Below, in pieces: positions 36,451 through 49,574 of a stretch of 64,000 nucleotides of DNA. The stretch's first letter is position 1; each line of letters starts with the position of its first letter. A model generated the notes under the pieces. That model did not search any database. It had not been told where the DNA came from and saw only the letters and a list, made by a program, of their open reading frames with translations. The position numbers and the translations under genes were made by a program. The stretch is from Aphelocoma coerulescens (lineage: Eukaryota; Chordata; Aves; Passeriformes; Corvidae). The stretch is taken from assembly GCF_041296385.1 (NCBI RefSeq), contig NW_027183518.1, positions 62,001-126,000 of the forward strand. Direction: 5' to 3'.

Positions 36451-37908
36451 GGCGTGTTTCGGCAGAAGCAGCAGCGCGGAGCATTTCGCTGCCGGCACAG
36501 CGCTCTCTGGGCGAGAAGCGGACGACGGTTTGACTCCGGCAGAATGAAAGCGCCACATGGTACGAAGAGCATCGGAATGAAGGCAGAGCACCGAGCTGCT
36601 GCCGTGCGCATCGCACAGGCTGCGAGAGGAAGCGTGGCTGTCACTGGCTTCTTTGCGGGTTCACGTTAGCAGTTGAAAACAGAAAGTTCCACTTGCAGCT
36701 ACTTGTGCTGCTACCTATTTCTCTTCCAGCTCTCCCTGGAAAGAATTGTGCCGAGCTTTACGCTTCCAGATGCACAGATGACGGTGGTAGATGCGGCAGA
36801 GAATAGAAAGACAGCGCGCAGCGGACAGTTTCTGGTGCTTTACGTGAGGCAAGGGGGAAGTGCAGCCCAGCAGTGGCTTTTACTTCTGGAGCCTTTTGCT
36901 TTGGTAGCAGCAGCTGCTGCGAGTGGGCAACGGAGCTGCGAGAGTGCGTAATGTGACGGCACATCTCGCTGAGAAGGAAGCTGCCGAGCCGCAGCGTGTT
37001 GTGCTCCGTTTCAAGGCTACTTGGAGGAGGGGGGTACTCGAAGAACGCCTTCTTTCTGGACGCGTCCTTCTGGGTGTGCTCAAGCTGCATGGACTCGGCA
37101 GCACGGAAGGTGTAAGAACCTGTTTCTGGCCAGGCAGTGTGCTGGAGTGCAAAGGGCTGCGCCTTCCTTTCTGAAGCAGCCCAGAGCATTCTCAGCGGAA
37201 TCTGCTTGTGAAGCAGCTCTTGGCTGGACATTTGCAAGTCGCTCCACTGAGTCCATGAAGCCGGTGGCCAGCTGCTTCCTTCTTCGCCTTCTGGGCTCTG
37301 GACAGAGCTGAAGCGCAGCGATGGCTCGGAGCTTTGCCGCTCTTCGGCGTGAGCACTGCACGCAGCCACAGGCTGCTGTGCACGGATTTCCCTCAGCTCG
37401 ACGTACAATCATTCTCTTGCTGTTTCCCTGAGTCGAAAGTGTCCGTGTAGCTCTCGCTCAGCGAAATGCGTCAGGAGAGAAACACTTGCTGGATGAGCTT
37501 TTCGCTGGCCAAGACTTTCAACGCAGCACCACCATTCGGGCAAGGAGGAGGAGAAAGGAGGAGCATCTTTTCGTCCTGGCCCGTTCTTCTGCGCGAGACG
37601 CCTCTCCGCGTCTTCGCTCCCTGCAAGGCTGTAATGTGCGCCGTGGTACTTGGAAGTGAGAAGGCAGGTGCAGAGAGCACCGCGATCTGGCGGCGCCGTG
37701 CAGGCTGGAAAGGAAAGAGGGCTGCCACCGGAATGTGGTGCGAATACCGGTTTGCACGCGTCGAGGGTAAGCTCTGGGTGAGCTTGCTGGCCTAAAACTG
37801 TTCTCTGTGCCAGACGCAGGCGAGAAGCTTTCCGTTAAGAATCAGGCTGCCACGCAAACGGAACGTGGTGCTACCTACCTAGCGCTGCGAGGGAAAGTGC
37901 ATAGCCCA
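36451..37908. repeat. Array unit 26 (829C)
   Basis: Full copy; C at 37279. Last 829C before the uniform zone; only unit 40 has it afterwards. Confidence 0.98.
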
Positions 37909-39366
37909 GGCGTGTTTCGGCAGAAGCAGCAGCGCGGAGCATTTCGCTGCCGGCACAGCGCTCTCTGGGCGAGAAGCGGACGACGGTTTGACTCCGGCAG
38001 AATGAAAGCGCCACATGGTACGAAGAGCATCGGAATGAAGGCAGAGCACCGAGCTGCTGCCGTGCGCATCGCACAGGCTGCGAGAGGAAGCGTGGCTGTC
38101 ACTGGCTTCTTTGCGGGTTCACGTTAGCAGTTGAAAACAGAAAGTTCCACTTGCAGCTACTTGTGCTGCTACCTATTTCTCTTCCAGCTCTCCCTGGAAA
38201 GAATTGTGCCGAGCTTTACGCTTCCAGATGCACAGATGACGGTGGTAGATGCGGCAGAGAATAGAAAGACAGCGCGCAGCGGACAGTTTCTGGTGCTTTA
38301 CGTGAGGCAAGGGGGAAGTGCAGCCCAGCAGTGGCTTTTACTTCTGGAGCCTTTTGCTTTGGTAGCAGCAGCTGCTGCGAGTGGGCAACGGAGCTGCGAG
38401 AGTGCGTAATGTGACGGCACATCTCGCTGAGAAGGAAGCTGCCGAGCCGCAGCGTGTTGTGCTCCGTTTCAAGGCTACTTGGAGGAGGGGGGTACTCGAA
38501 GAACGCCTTCTTTCTGGACGCGTCCTTCTGGGTGTGCTCAAGCTGCATGGACTCGGCAGCACGGAAGGTGTAAGAACCTGTTTCTGGCCAGGCAGTGTGC
38601 TGGAGTGCAAAGGGCTGCGCCTTCCTTTCTGAAGCAGCCCAGAGCATTCTCAGCGGAATCTGCTTGTGAAGCAGCTCTTGGCTGGACATTTGCAAGTCGC
38701 TCCACTGAGTCCATGAAGCCGGTGGCCAGCTGCTTCGTTCTTCGCCTTCTGGGCTCTGGACAGAGCTGAAGCGCAGCGATGGCTCGGAGCTTTGCCGCTC
38801 TTCGGCGTGAGCACTGCACGCAGCCACAGGCTGCTGTGCACGGATTTCCCTCAGCTCGACGTACAATCATTCTCTTGCTGTTTCCCTGAGTCGAAAGTGT
38901 CCGTGTAGCTCTCGCTCAGCGAAATGCGTCAGGAGAGAAACACTTGCTGGATGAGCTTTTCGCTGGCCAAGACTTTCAACGCAGCACCACCATTCGGGCA
39001 AGGAGGAGGAGAAAGGAGGAGCATCTTTTCGTCCTGGCCCGTTCTTCTGCGCGAGACGCCTCTCCGCGTCTTCGCTCCCTGCAAGGCTGTAATGTGCGCC
39101 GTGGTACTTGGAAGTGAGAAGGCAGGTGCAGAGAGCACCGCGATCTGGCGGCGCCGTGCAGGCTGGAAAGGAAAGAGGGCTGCCACCGGAATGTGGTGCG
39201 AATACCGGTTTGCACGCGTCGAGGGTAAGCTCTGGGTGAGCTTGCTGGCCTAAAACTGTTCTCTGTGCCAGACGCAGGCGAGAAGCTTTCCGTTAAGAAT
39301 CAGGCTGCCACGCAAACGGAACGTGGTGCTACCTACCTAGCGCTGCGAGGGAAAGTGCATAGCCCA
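37909..39366. repeat. Array unit 27 (consensus)
   Basis: Full copy, consensus at every variable site. Start of the nearly uniform right-hand zone. Confidence 0.98.
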
Positions 39367-40824
39367 GGCGTGTTTCGGCAGAAGCAGCAGCGCGGAGCAT
39401 TTCGCTGCCGGCACAGCGCTCTCTGGGCGAGAAGCGGACGACGGTTTGACTCCGGCAGAATGAAAGCGCCACATGGTACGAAGAGCATCGGAATGAAGGC
39501 AGAGCACCGAGCTGCTGCCGTGCGCATCGCACAGGCTGCGAGAGGAAGCGTGGCTGTCACTGGCTTCTTTGCGGGTTCACGTTAGCAGTTGAAAACAGAA
39601 AGTTCCACTTGCAGCTACTTGTGCTGCTACCTATTTCTCTTCCAGCTCTCCCTGGAAAGAATTGTGCCGAGCTTTACGCTTCCAGATGCACAGATGACGG
39701 TGGTAGATGCGGCAGAGAATAGAAAGACAGCGCGCAGCGGACAGTTTCTGGTGCTTTACGTGAGGCAAGGGGGAAGTGCAGCCCAGCAGTGGCTTTTACT
39801 TCTGGAGCCTTTTGCTTTGGTAGCAGCAGCTGCTGCGAGTGGGCAACGGAGCTGCGAGAGTGCGTAATGTGACGGCACATCTCGCTGAGAAGGAAGCTGC
39901 CGAGCCGCAGCGTGTTGTGCTCCGTTTCAAGGCTACTTGGAGGAGGGGGGTACTCGAAGAACGCCTTCTTTCTGGACGCGTCCTTCTGGGTGTGCTCAAG
40001 CTGCATGGGCTCGGCAGCACGGAAGGTGTAAGAACCTGTTTCTGGCCAGGCAGTGTGCTGGAGTGCAAAGGGCTGCGCCTTCCTTTCTGAAGCAGCCCAG
40101 AGCATTCTCAGCGGAATCTGCTTGTGAAGCAGCTCTTGGCTGGACATTTGCAAGTCGCTCCACTGAGTCCATGAAGCCGGTGGCCAGCTGCTTCGTTCTT
40201 CGCCTTCTGGGCTCTGGACAGAGCTGAAGCGCAGCGATGGCTCGGAGCTTTGCCGCTCTTCGGCGTGAGCACTGCACGCAGCCACAGGCTGCTGTGCACG
40301 GATTTCCCTCAGCTCGACGTACAATCATTCTCTTGCTGTTTCCCTGAGTCGAAAGTGTCCGTGTAGCTCTCGCTCAGCGAAATGCGTCAGGAGAGAAACA
40401 CTTGCTGGATGAGCTTTTCGCTGGCCAAGACTTTCAACGCAGCACCACCATTCGGGCAAGGAGGAGGAGAAAGGAGGAGCATCTTTTCGTCCTGGCCCGT
40501 TCTTCTGCGCGAGACGCCTCTCCGCGTCTTCGCTCCCTGCAAGGCTGTAATGTGCGCCGTGGTACTTGGAAGTGAGAAGGCAGGTGCAGAGAGCACCGCG
40601 ATCTGGCGGCGCCGTGCAGGCTGGAAAGGAAAGAGGGCTGCCACCGGAATGTGGTGCGAATACCGGTTTGCACGCGTCGAGGGTAAGCTCTGGGTGAGCT
40701 TGCTGGCCTAAAACTGTTCTCTGTGCCAGACGCAGGCGAGAAGCTTTCCGTTAAGAATCAGGCTGCCACGCAAACGGAACGTGGTGCTACCTACCTAGCG
40801 CTGCGAGGGAAAGTGCATAGCCCA
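39367..40824. repeat. Array unit 28 (643G)
   Basis: Full copy; G at 40009 (site 643). First of the 643G units (28, 32, 36, 44). Confidence 0.98.
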
Positions 40825-42282
40825 GGCGTGTTTCGGCAGAAGCAGCAGCGCGGAGCATTTCGCTGCCGGCACAGCGCTCTCTGGGCGAGAAGCGGACGAC
40901 GGTTTGACTCCGGCAGAATGAAAGCGCCACATGGTACGAAGAGCATCGGAATGAAGGCAGAGCACCGAGCTGCTGCCGTGCGCATCGCACAGGCTGCGAG
41001 AGGAAGCGTGGCTGTCACTGGCTTCTTTGCGGGTTCACGTTAGCAGTTGAAAACAGAAAGTTCCACTTGCAGCTACTTGTGCTGCTACCTATTTCTCTTC
41101 CAGCTCTCCCTGGAAAGAATTGTGCCGAGCTTTACGCTTCCAGATGCACAGATGACGGTGGTAGATGCGGCAGAGAATAGAAAGACAGCGCGCAGCGGAC
41201 AGTTTCTGGTGCTTTACGTGAGGCAAGGGGGAAGTGCAGCCCAGCAGTGGCTTTTACTTCTGGAGCCTTTTGCTTTGGTAGCAGCAGCTGCTGCGAGTGG
41301 GCAACGGAGCTGCGAGAGTGCGTAATGTGACGGCACATCTCGCTGAGAAGGAAGCTGCCGAGCCGCAGCGTGTTGTGCTCCGTTTCAAGGCTACTTGGAG
41401 GAGGGGGGTACTCGAAGAACGCCTTCTTTCTGGACGCGTCCTTCTGGGTGTGCTCAAGCTGCATGGACTCGGCAGCACGGAAGGTGTAAGAACCTGTTTC
41501 TGGCCAGGCAGTGTGCTGGAGTGCAAAGGGCTGCGCCTTCCTTTCTGAAGCAGCCCAGAGCATTCTCAGCGGAATCTGCTTGTGAAGCAGCTCTTGGCTG
41601 GACATTTGCAAGTCGCTCCACTGAGTCCATGAAGCCGGTGGCCAGCTGCTTCGTTCTTCGCCTTCTGGGCTCTGGACAGAGCTGAAGCGCAGCGATGGCT
41701 CGGAGCTTTGCCGCTCTTCGGCGTGAGCACTGCACGCAGCCACAGGCTGCTGTGCACGGATTTCCCTCAGCTCGACGTACAATCATTCTCTTGCTGTTTC
41801 CCTGAGTCGAAAGTGTCCGTGTAGCTCTCGCTCAGCGAAATGCGTCAGGAGAGAAACACTTGCTGGATGAGCTTTTCGCTGGCCAAGACTTTCAACGCAG
41901 CACCACCATTCGGGCAAGGAGGAGGAGAAAGGAGGAGCATCTTTTCGTCCTGGCCCGTTCTTCTGCGCGAGACGCCTCTCCGCGTCTTCGCTCCCTGCAA
42001 GGCTGTAATGTGCGCCGTGGTACTTGGAAGTGAGAAGGCAGGTGCAGAGAGCACCGCGATCTGGCGGCGCCGTGCAGGCTGGAAAGGAAAGAGGGCTGCC
42101 ACCGGAATGTGGTGCGAATACCGGTTTGCACGCGTCGAGGGTAAGCTCTGGGTGAGCTTGCTGGCCTAAAACTGTTCTCTGTGCCAGACGCAGGCGAGAA
42201 GCTTTCCGTTAAGAATCAGGCTGCCACGCAAACGGAACGTGGTGCTACCTACCTAGCGCTGCGAGGGAAAGTGCATAGCCCA
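40825..42282. repeat. Array unit 29 (consensus)
   Basis: Full copy, consensus at every variable site. Confidence 0.98.
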
Positions 42283-43740
42283 GGCGTGTTTCGGCAGAAG
42301 CAGCAGCGCGGAGCATTTCGCTGCCGGCACAGCGCTCTCTGGGCGAGAAGCGGACGACGGTTTGACTCCGGCAGAATGAAAGCGCCACATGGTACGAAGA
42401 GCATCGGAATGAAGGCAGAGCACCGAGCTGCTGCCGTGCGCATCGCACAGGCTGCGAGAGGAAGCGTGGCTGTCACTGGCTTCTTTGCGGGTTCACGTTA
42501 GCAGTTGAAAACAGAAAGTTCCACTTGCAGCTACTTGTGCTGCTACCTATTTCTCTTCCAGCTCTCCCTGGAAAGAATTGTGCCGAGCTTTACGCTTCCA
42601 GATGCACAGATGACGGTGGTAGATGCGGCAGAGAATAGAAAGACAGCGCGCAGCGGACAGTTTCTGGTGCTTTACGTGAGGCAAGGGGGAAGTGCAGCCC
42701 AGCAGTGGCTTTTACTTCTGGAGCCTTTTGCTTTGGTAGCAGCAGCTGCTGCGAGTGGGCAACGGAGCTGCGAGAGTGCGTAATGTGACGGCACATCTCG
42801 CTGAGAAGGAAGCTGCCGAGCCGCAGCGTGTTGTGCTCCGTTTCAAGGCTACTTGGAGGAGGGGGGTACTCGAAGAACGCCTTCTTTCTGGACGCGTCCT
42901 TCTGGGTGTGCTCAAGCTGCATGGACTCGGCAGCACGGAAGGTGTAAGAACCTGTTTCTGGCCAGGCAGTGTGCTGGAGTGCAAAGGGCTGCGCCTTCCT
43001 TTCTGAAGCAGCCCAGAGCATTCTCAGCGGAATCTGCTTGTGAAGCAGCTCTTGGCTGGACATTTGCAAGTCGCTCCACTGAGTCCATGAAGCCGGTGGC
43101 CAGCTGCTTCGTTCTTCGCCTTCTGGGCTCTGGACAGAGCTGAAGCGCAGCGATGGCTCGGAGCTTTGCCGCTCTTCGGCGTGAGCACTGCACGCAGCCA
43201 CAGGCTGCTGTGCACGGATTTCCCTCAGCTCGACGTACAATCATTCTCTTGCTGTTTCCCTGAGTCGAAAGTGTCCGTGTAGCTCTCGCTCAGCGAAATG
43301 CGTCAGGAGAGAAACACTTGCTGGATGAGCTTTTCGCTGGCCAAGACTTTCAACGCAGCACCACCATTCGGGCAAGGAGGAGGAGAAAGGAGGAGCATCT
43401 TTTCGTCCTGGCCCGTTCTTCTGCGCGAGACGCCTCTCCGCGTCTTCGCTCCCTGCAAGGCTGTAATGTGCGCCGTGGTACTTGGAAGTGAGAAGGCAGG
43501 TGCAGAGAGCACCGCGATCTGGCGGCGCCGTGCAGGCTGGAAAGGAAAGAGGGCTGCCACCGGAATGTGGTGCGAATACCGGTTTGCACGCGTCGAGGGT
43601 AAGCTCTGGGTGAGCTTGCTGGCCTAAAACTGTTCTCTGTGCCAGACGCAGGCGAGAAGCTTTCCGTTAAGAATCAGGCTGCCACGCAAACAGAACGTGG
43701 TGCTACCTACCTAGCGCTGCGAGGGAAAGTGCATAGCCCA
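42283..43740. repeat. Array unit 30 (1410A)
   Basis: Full copy; A at 43692 (site 1410, CpG to CpA). First unit with this variant. Confidence 0.98.
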
Positions 43741-45198
43741 GGCGTGTTTCGGCAGAAGCAGCAGCGCGGAGCATTTCGCTGCCGGCACAGCGCTCTCTGG
43801 GCGAGAAGCGGACGACGGTTTGACTCCGGCAGAATGAAAGCGCCACATGGTACGAAGAGCATCGGAATGAAGGCAGAGCACCGAGCTGCTGCCGTGCGCA
43901 TCGCACAGGCTGCGAGAGGAAGCGTGGCTGTCACTGGCTTCTTTGCGGGTTCACGTTAGCAGTTGAAAACAGAAAGTTCCACTTGCAGCTACTTGTGCTG
44001 CTACCTATTTCTCTTCCAGCTCTCCCTGGAAAGAATTGTGCCGAGCTTTACGCTTCCAGATGCACAGATGACGGTGGTAGATGCGGCAGAGAATAGAAAG
44101 ACAGCGCGCAGCGGACAGTTTCTGGTGCTTTACGTGAGGCAAGGGGGAAGTGCAGCCCAGCAGTGGCTTTTACTTCTGGAGCCTTTTGCTTTGGTAGCAG
44201 CAGCTGCTGCGAGTGGGCAACGGAGCTGCGAGAGTGCGTAATGTGACGGCACATCTCGCTGAGAAGGAAGCTGCCGAGCCGCAGCGTGTTGTGCTCCGTT
44301 TCAAGGCTACTTGGAGGAGGGGGGTACTCGAAGAACGCCTTCTTTCTGGACGCGTCCTTCTGGGTGTGCTCAAGCTGCATGGACTCGGCAGCACGGAAGG
44401 TGTAAGAACCTGTTTCTGGCCAGGCAGTGTGCTGGAGTGCAAAGGGCTGCGCCTTCCTTTCTGAAGCAGCCCAGAGCATTCTCAGCGGAATCTGCTTGTG
44501 AAGCAGCTCTTGGCTGGACATTTGCAAGTCGCTCCACTGAGTCCATGAAGCCGGTGGCCAGCTGCTTCGTTCTTCGCCTTCTGGGCTCTGGACAGAGCTG
44601 AAGCGCAGCGATGGCTCGGAGCTTTGCCGCTCTTCGGCGTGAGCACTGCACGCAGCCACAGGCTGCTGTGCACGGATTTCCCTCAGCTCGACGTACAATC
44701 ATTCTCTTGCTGTTTCCCTGAGTCGAAAGTGTCCGTGTAGCTCTCGCTCAGCGAAATGCGTCAGGAGAGAAACACTTGCTGGATGAGCTTTTCGCTGGCC
44801 AAGACTTTCAACGCAGCACCACCATTCGGGCAAGGAGGAGGAGAAAGGAGGAGCATCTTTTCGTCCTGGCCCGTTCTTCTGCGCGAGACGCCTCTCCGCG
44901 TCTTCGCTCCCTGCAAGGCTGTAATGTGCGCCGTGGTACTTGGAAGTGAGAAGGCAGGTGCAGAGAGCACCGCGATCTGGCGGCGCCGTGCAGGCTGGAA
45001 AGGAAAGAGGGCTGCCACCGGAATGTGGTGCGAATACCGGTTTGCACGCGTCGAGGGTAAGCTCTGGGTGAGCTTGCTGGCCTAAAACTGTTCTCTGTGC
45101 CAGACGCAGGCGAGAAGCTTTCCGTTAAGAATCAGGCTGCCACGCAAACGGAACGTGGTGCTACCTACCTAGCGCTGCGAGGGAAAGTGCATAGCCCA
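43741..45198. repeat. Array unit 31 (consensus)
   Basis: Full copy, consensus at every variable site. Confidence 0.98.
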
Positions 45199-46656
45199 GG
45201 CGTGTTTCGGCAGAAGCAGCAGCGCGGAGCATTTCGCTGCCGGCACAGCGCTCTCTGGGCGAGAAGCGGACGACGGTTTGACTCCGGCAGAATGAAAGCG
45301 CCACATGGTACGAAGAGCATCGGAATGAAGGCAGAGCACCGAGCTGCTGCCGTGCGCATCGCACAGGCTGCGAGAGGAAGCGTGGCTGTCACTGGCTTCT
45401 TTGCGGGTTCACGTTAGCAGTTGAAAACAGAAAGTTCCACTTGCAGCTACTTGTGCTGCTACCTATTTCTCTTCCAGCTCTCCCTGGAAAGAATTGTGCC
45501 GAGCTTTACGCTTCCAGATGCACAGATGACGGTGGTAGATGCGGCAGAGAATAGAAAGACAGCGCGCAGCGGACAGTTTCTGGTGCTTTACGTGAGGCAA
45601 GGGGGAAGTGCAGCCCAGCAGTGGCTTTTACTTCTGGAGCCTTTTGCTTTGGTAGCAGCAGCTGCTGCGAGTGGGCAACGGAGCTGCGAGAGTGCGTAAT
45701 GTGACGGCACATCTCGCTGAGAAGGAAGCTGCCGAGCCGCAGCGTGTTGTGCTCCGTTTCAAGGCTACTTGGAGGAGGGGGGTACTCGAAGAACGCCTTC
45801 TTTCTGGACGCGTCCTTCTGGGTGTGCTCAAGCTGCATGGGCTCGGCAGCACGGAAGGTGTAAGAACCTGTTTCTGGCCAGGCAGTGTGCTGGAGTGCAA
45901 AGGGCTGCGCCTTCCTTTCTGAAGCAGCCCAGAGCATTCTCAGCGGAATCTGCTTGTGAAGCAGCTCTTGGCTGGACATTTGCAAGTCGCTCCACTGAGT
46001 CCATGAAGCCGGTGGCCAGCTGCTTCGTTCTTCGCCTTCTGGGCTCTGGACAGAGCTGAAGCGCAGCGATGGCTCGGAGCTTTGCCGCTCTTCGACGTGA
46101 GCACTGCACGCAGCCACAGGCTGCTGTGCACGGATTTCCCTCAGCTCGACGTACAATCATTCTCTTGCTGTTTCCCTGAGTCGAAAGTGTCCGTGTAGCT
46201 CTCGCTCAGCGAAATGCGTCAGGAGAGAAACACTTGCTGGATGAGCTTTTCGCTGGCCAAGACTTTCAACGCAGCACCACCATTCGGGCAAGGAGGAGGA
46301 GAAAGGAGGAGCATCTTTTCGTCCTGGCCCGTTCTTCTGCGCGAGACGCCTCTCCGCGTCTTCGCTCCCTGCAAGGCTGTAATGTGCGCCGTGGTACTTG
46401 GAAGTGAGAAGGCAGGTGCAGAGAGCACCGCGATCTGGCGGCGCCGTGCAGGCTGGAAAGGAAAGAGGGCTGCCACCGGAATGTGGTGCGAATACCGGTT
46501 TGCACGCGTCGAGGGTAAGCTCTGGGTGAGCTTGCTGGCCTAAAACTGTTCTCTGTGCCAGACGCAGGCGAGAAGCTTTCCGTTAAGAATCAGGCTGCCA
46601 TGCAAACAGAACGTGGTGCTACCTACCTAGCGCTGCGAGGGAAAGTGCATAGCCCA
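45199..46656. repeat. Array unit 32 (643G, 1410A, private 897A and 1403T)
   Basis: Full copy and the most divergent unit: G at 45841, A at 46095 (site 897), T at 46601 (site 1403) and A at 46608 (site 1410). Confidence 0.98.
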
Positions 46657-48114
46657 GGCGTGTTTCGGCAGAAGCAGCAGCGCGGAGCATTTCGCTGCCG
46701 GCACAGCGCTCTCTGGGCGAGAAGCGGACGACGGTTTGACTCCGGCAGAATGAAAGCGCCACATGGTACGAAGAGCATCGGAATGAAGGCAGAGCACCGA
46801 GCTGCTGCCGTGCGCATCGCACAGGCTGCGAGAGGAAGCGTGGCTGTCACTGGCTTCTTTGCGGGTTCACGTTAGCAGTTGAAAACAGAAAGTTCCACTT
46901 GCAGCTACTTGTGCTGCTACCTATTTCTCTTCCAGCTCTCCCTGGAAAGAATTGTGCCGAGCTTTACGCTTCCAGATGCACAGATGACGGTGGTAGATGC
47001 GGCAGAGAATAGAAAGACAGCGCGCAGCGGACAGTTTCTGGTGCTTTACGTGAGGCAAGGGGGAAGTGCAGCCCAGCAGTGGCTTTTACTTCTGGAGCCT
47101 TTTGCTTTGGTAGCAGCAGCTGCTGCGAGTGGGCAACGGAGCTGCGAGAGTGCGTAATGTGACGGCACATCTCGCTGAGAAGGAAGCTGCCGAGCCGCAG
47201 CGTGTTGTGCTCCGTTTCAAGGCTACTTGGAGGAGGGGGGTACTCGAAGAACGCCTTCTTTCTGGACGCGTCCTTCTGGGTGTGCTCAAGCTGCATGGAC
47301 TCGGCAGCACGGAAGGTGTAAGAACCTGTTTCTGGCCAGGCAGTGTGCTGGAGTGCAAAGGGCTGCGCCTTCCTTTCTGAAGCAGCCCAGAGCATTCTCA
47401 GCGGAATCTGCTTGTGAAGCAGCTCTTGGCTGGACATTTGCAAGTCGCTCCACTGAGTCCATGAAGCCGGTGGCCAGCTGCTTCGTTCTTCGCCTTCTGG
47501 GCTCTGGACAGAGCTGAAGCGCAGCGATGGCTCGGAGCTTTGCCGCTCTTCGGCGTGAGCACTGCACGCAGCCACAGGCTGCTGTGCACGGATTTCCCTC
47601 AGCTCGACGTACAATCATTCTCTTGCTGTTTCCCTGAGTCGAAAGTGTCCGTGTAGCTCTCGCTCAGCGAAATGCGTCAGGAGAGAAACACTTGCTGGAT
47701 GAGCTTTTCGCTGGCCAAGACTTTCAACGCAGCACCACCATTCGGGCAAGGAGGAGGAGAAAGGAGGAGCATCTTTTCGTCCTGGCCCGTTCTTCTGCGC
47801 GAGACGCCTCTCCGCGTCTTCGCTCCCTGCAAGGCTGTAATGTGCGCCGTGGTACTTGGAAGTGAGAAGGCAGGTGCAGAGAGCACCGCGATCTGGCGGC
47901 GCCGTGCAGGCTGGAAAGGAAAGAGGGCTGCCACCGGAATGTGGTGCGAATACCGGTTTGCACGCGTCGAGGGTAAGCTCTGGGTGAGCTTGCTGGCCTA
48001 AAACTGTTCTCTGTGCCAGACGCAGGCGAGAAGCTTTCCGTTAAGAATCAGGCTGCCACGCAAACGGAACGTGGTGCTACCTACCTAGCGCTGCGAGGGA
48101 AAGTGCATAGCCCA
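46657..48114. repeat. Array unit 33 (consensus)
   Basis: Full copy, consensus at every variable site. Confidence 0.98.
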
Positions 48115-49574
48115 GGCGTGTTTCGGCAGAAGCAGCAGCGCGGAGCATTTCGCTGCCGGCACAGCGCTCTCTGGGCGAGAAGCGGACGACGGTTTGACTC
48201 CGGCAGAATGAAAGCGCCACATGGTACGAAGAGCATCGGAATGAAGGCAGAGCACCGAGCTGCTGCCGTGCGCATCGCACAGGCTGCGAGAGGAAGCGTG
48301 GCTGTCACTGGCTTCTTTGCGGGTTCACGTTAGCAGTTGAAAACAGAAAGTTCCACTTGCAGCGACTTGTGCTGCTACCTATTTCTCTTCCAGCTCTCCC
48401 TGGAAAGAATTGTGCCGAGCTTTACGCTTCCAGATGCACAGATGACGGTGGTAGATGCGGCAGAGAATAGAAAGACAGCGCGCAGCGGACAGAGTTTCTG
48501 GTGCTTTACGTGAGGCAAGGGGGAAGTGCAGCCCAGCAGTGGCTTTTACTTCTGGAGCCTTTTGCTTTGGTAGCAGCAGCTGCTGCGAGTGGGCAACGGA
48601 GCTGCGAGAGTGCGTAATGTGACGGCACATCTCGCTGAGAAGGAAGCTGCCGAGCCGCAGCGTGTTGTGCTCCGTTTCAAGGCTACTTGGAGGAGGGGGG
48701 TACTCGAAGAACGCCTTCTTTCTGGACGCGTCCTTCTGGGTGTGCTCAAGCTGCATGGACTCGGCAGCACGGAAGGTGTAAGAACCTGTTTCTGGCCAGG
48801 CAGTGTGCTGGAGTGCAAAGGGCTGCGCCTTCCTTTCTGAAGCAGCCCAGAGCATTCTCAGCGGAATCTGCTTGTGAAGCAGCTCTTGGCTGGACATTTG
48901 CAAGTCGCTCCACTGAGTCCATGAAGCCGGTGGCCAGCTGCTTCGTTCTTCGCCTTCTGGGCTCTGGACAGAGCTGAAGCGCAGCGATGGCTCGGAGCTT
49001 TGCCGCTCTTCGGCGTGAGCACTGCACGCAGCCACAGGCTGCTGTGCACGGATTTCCCTCAGCTCGACGTACAATCATTCTCTTGCTGTTTCCCTGAGTC
49101 GAAAGTGTCCGTGTAGCTCTCGCTCAGCGAAATGCGTCAGGAGAGAAACACTTGCTGGATGAGCTTTTCGCTGGCCAAGACTTTCAACGCAGCACCACCA
49201 TTCGGGCAAGGAGGAGGAGAAAGGAGGAGCATCTTTTCGTCCTGGCCCGTTCTTCTGCGCGAGACGCCTCTCCGCGTCTTCGCTCCCTGCAAGGCTGTAA
49301 TGTGCGCCGTGGTACTTGGAAGTGAGAAGGCAGGTGCAGAGAGCACCGCGATCTGGCGGCGCCGTGCAGGCTGGAAAGGAAAGAGGGCTGCCACCGGAAT
49401 GTGGTGCGAATACCGGTTTGCACGCGTCGAGGGTAAGCTCTGGGTGAGCTTGCTGGCCTAAAACTGTTCTCTGTGCCAGACGCAGGCGAGAAGCTTTCCG
49501 TTAAGAATCAGGCTGCCACGCAAACGGAACGTGGTGCTACCTACCTAGCGCTGCGAGGGAAAGTGCATAGCCCA
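48115..49574. repeat. Array unit 34, 1,460 bp (250G, AG insertion)
   Basis: G at 48364 (site 250). An extra AG lies in 48491-48494, where other units have CAGTTT and this one has CAGAGTTT. The insertion shifts the frames crossing it and lengthens the antisense open frame from 216 to 231 codons. Confidence 0.98.
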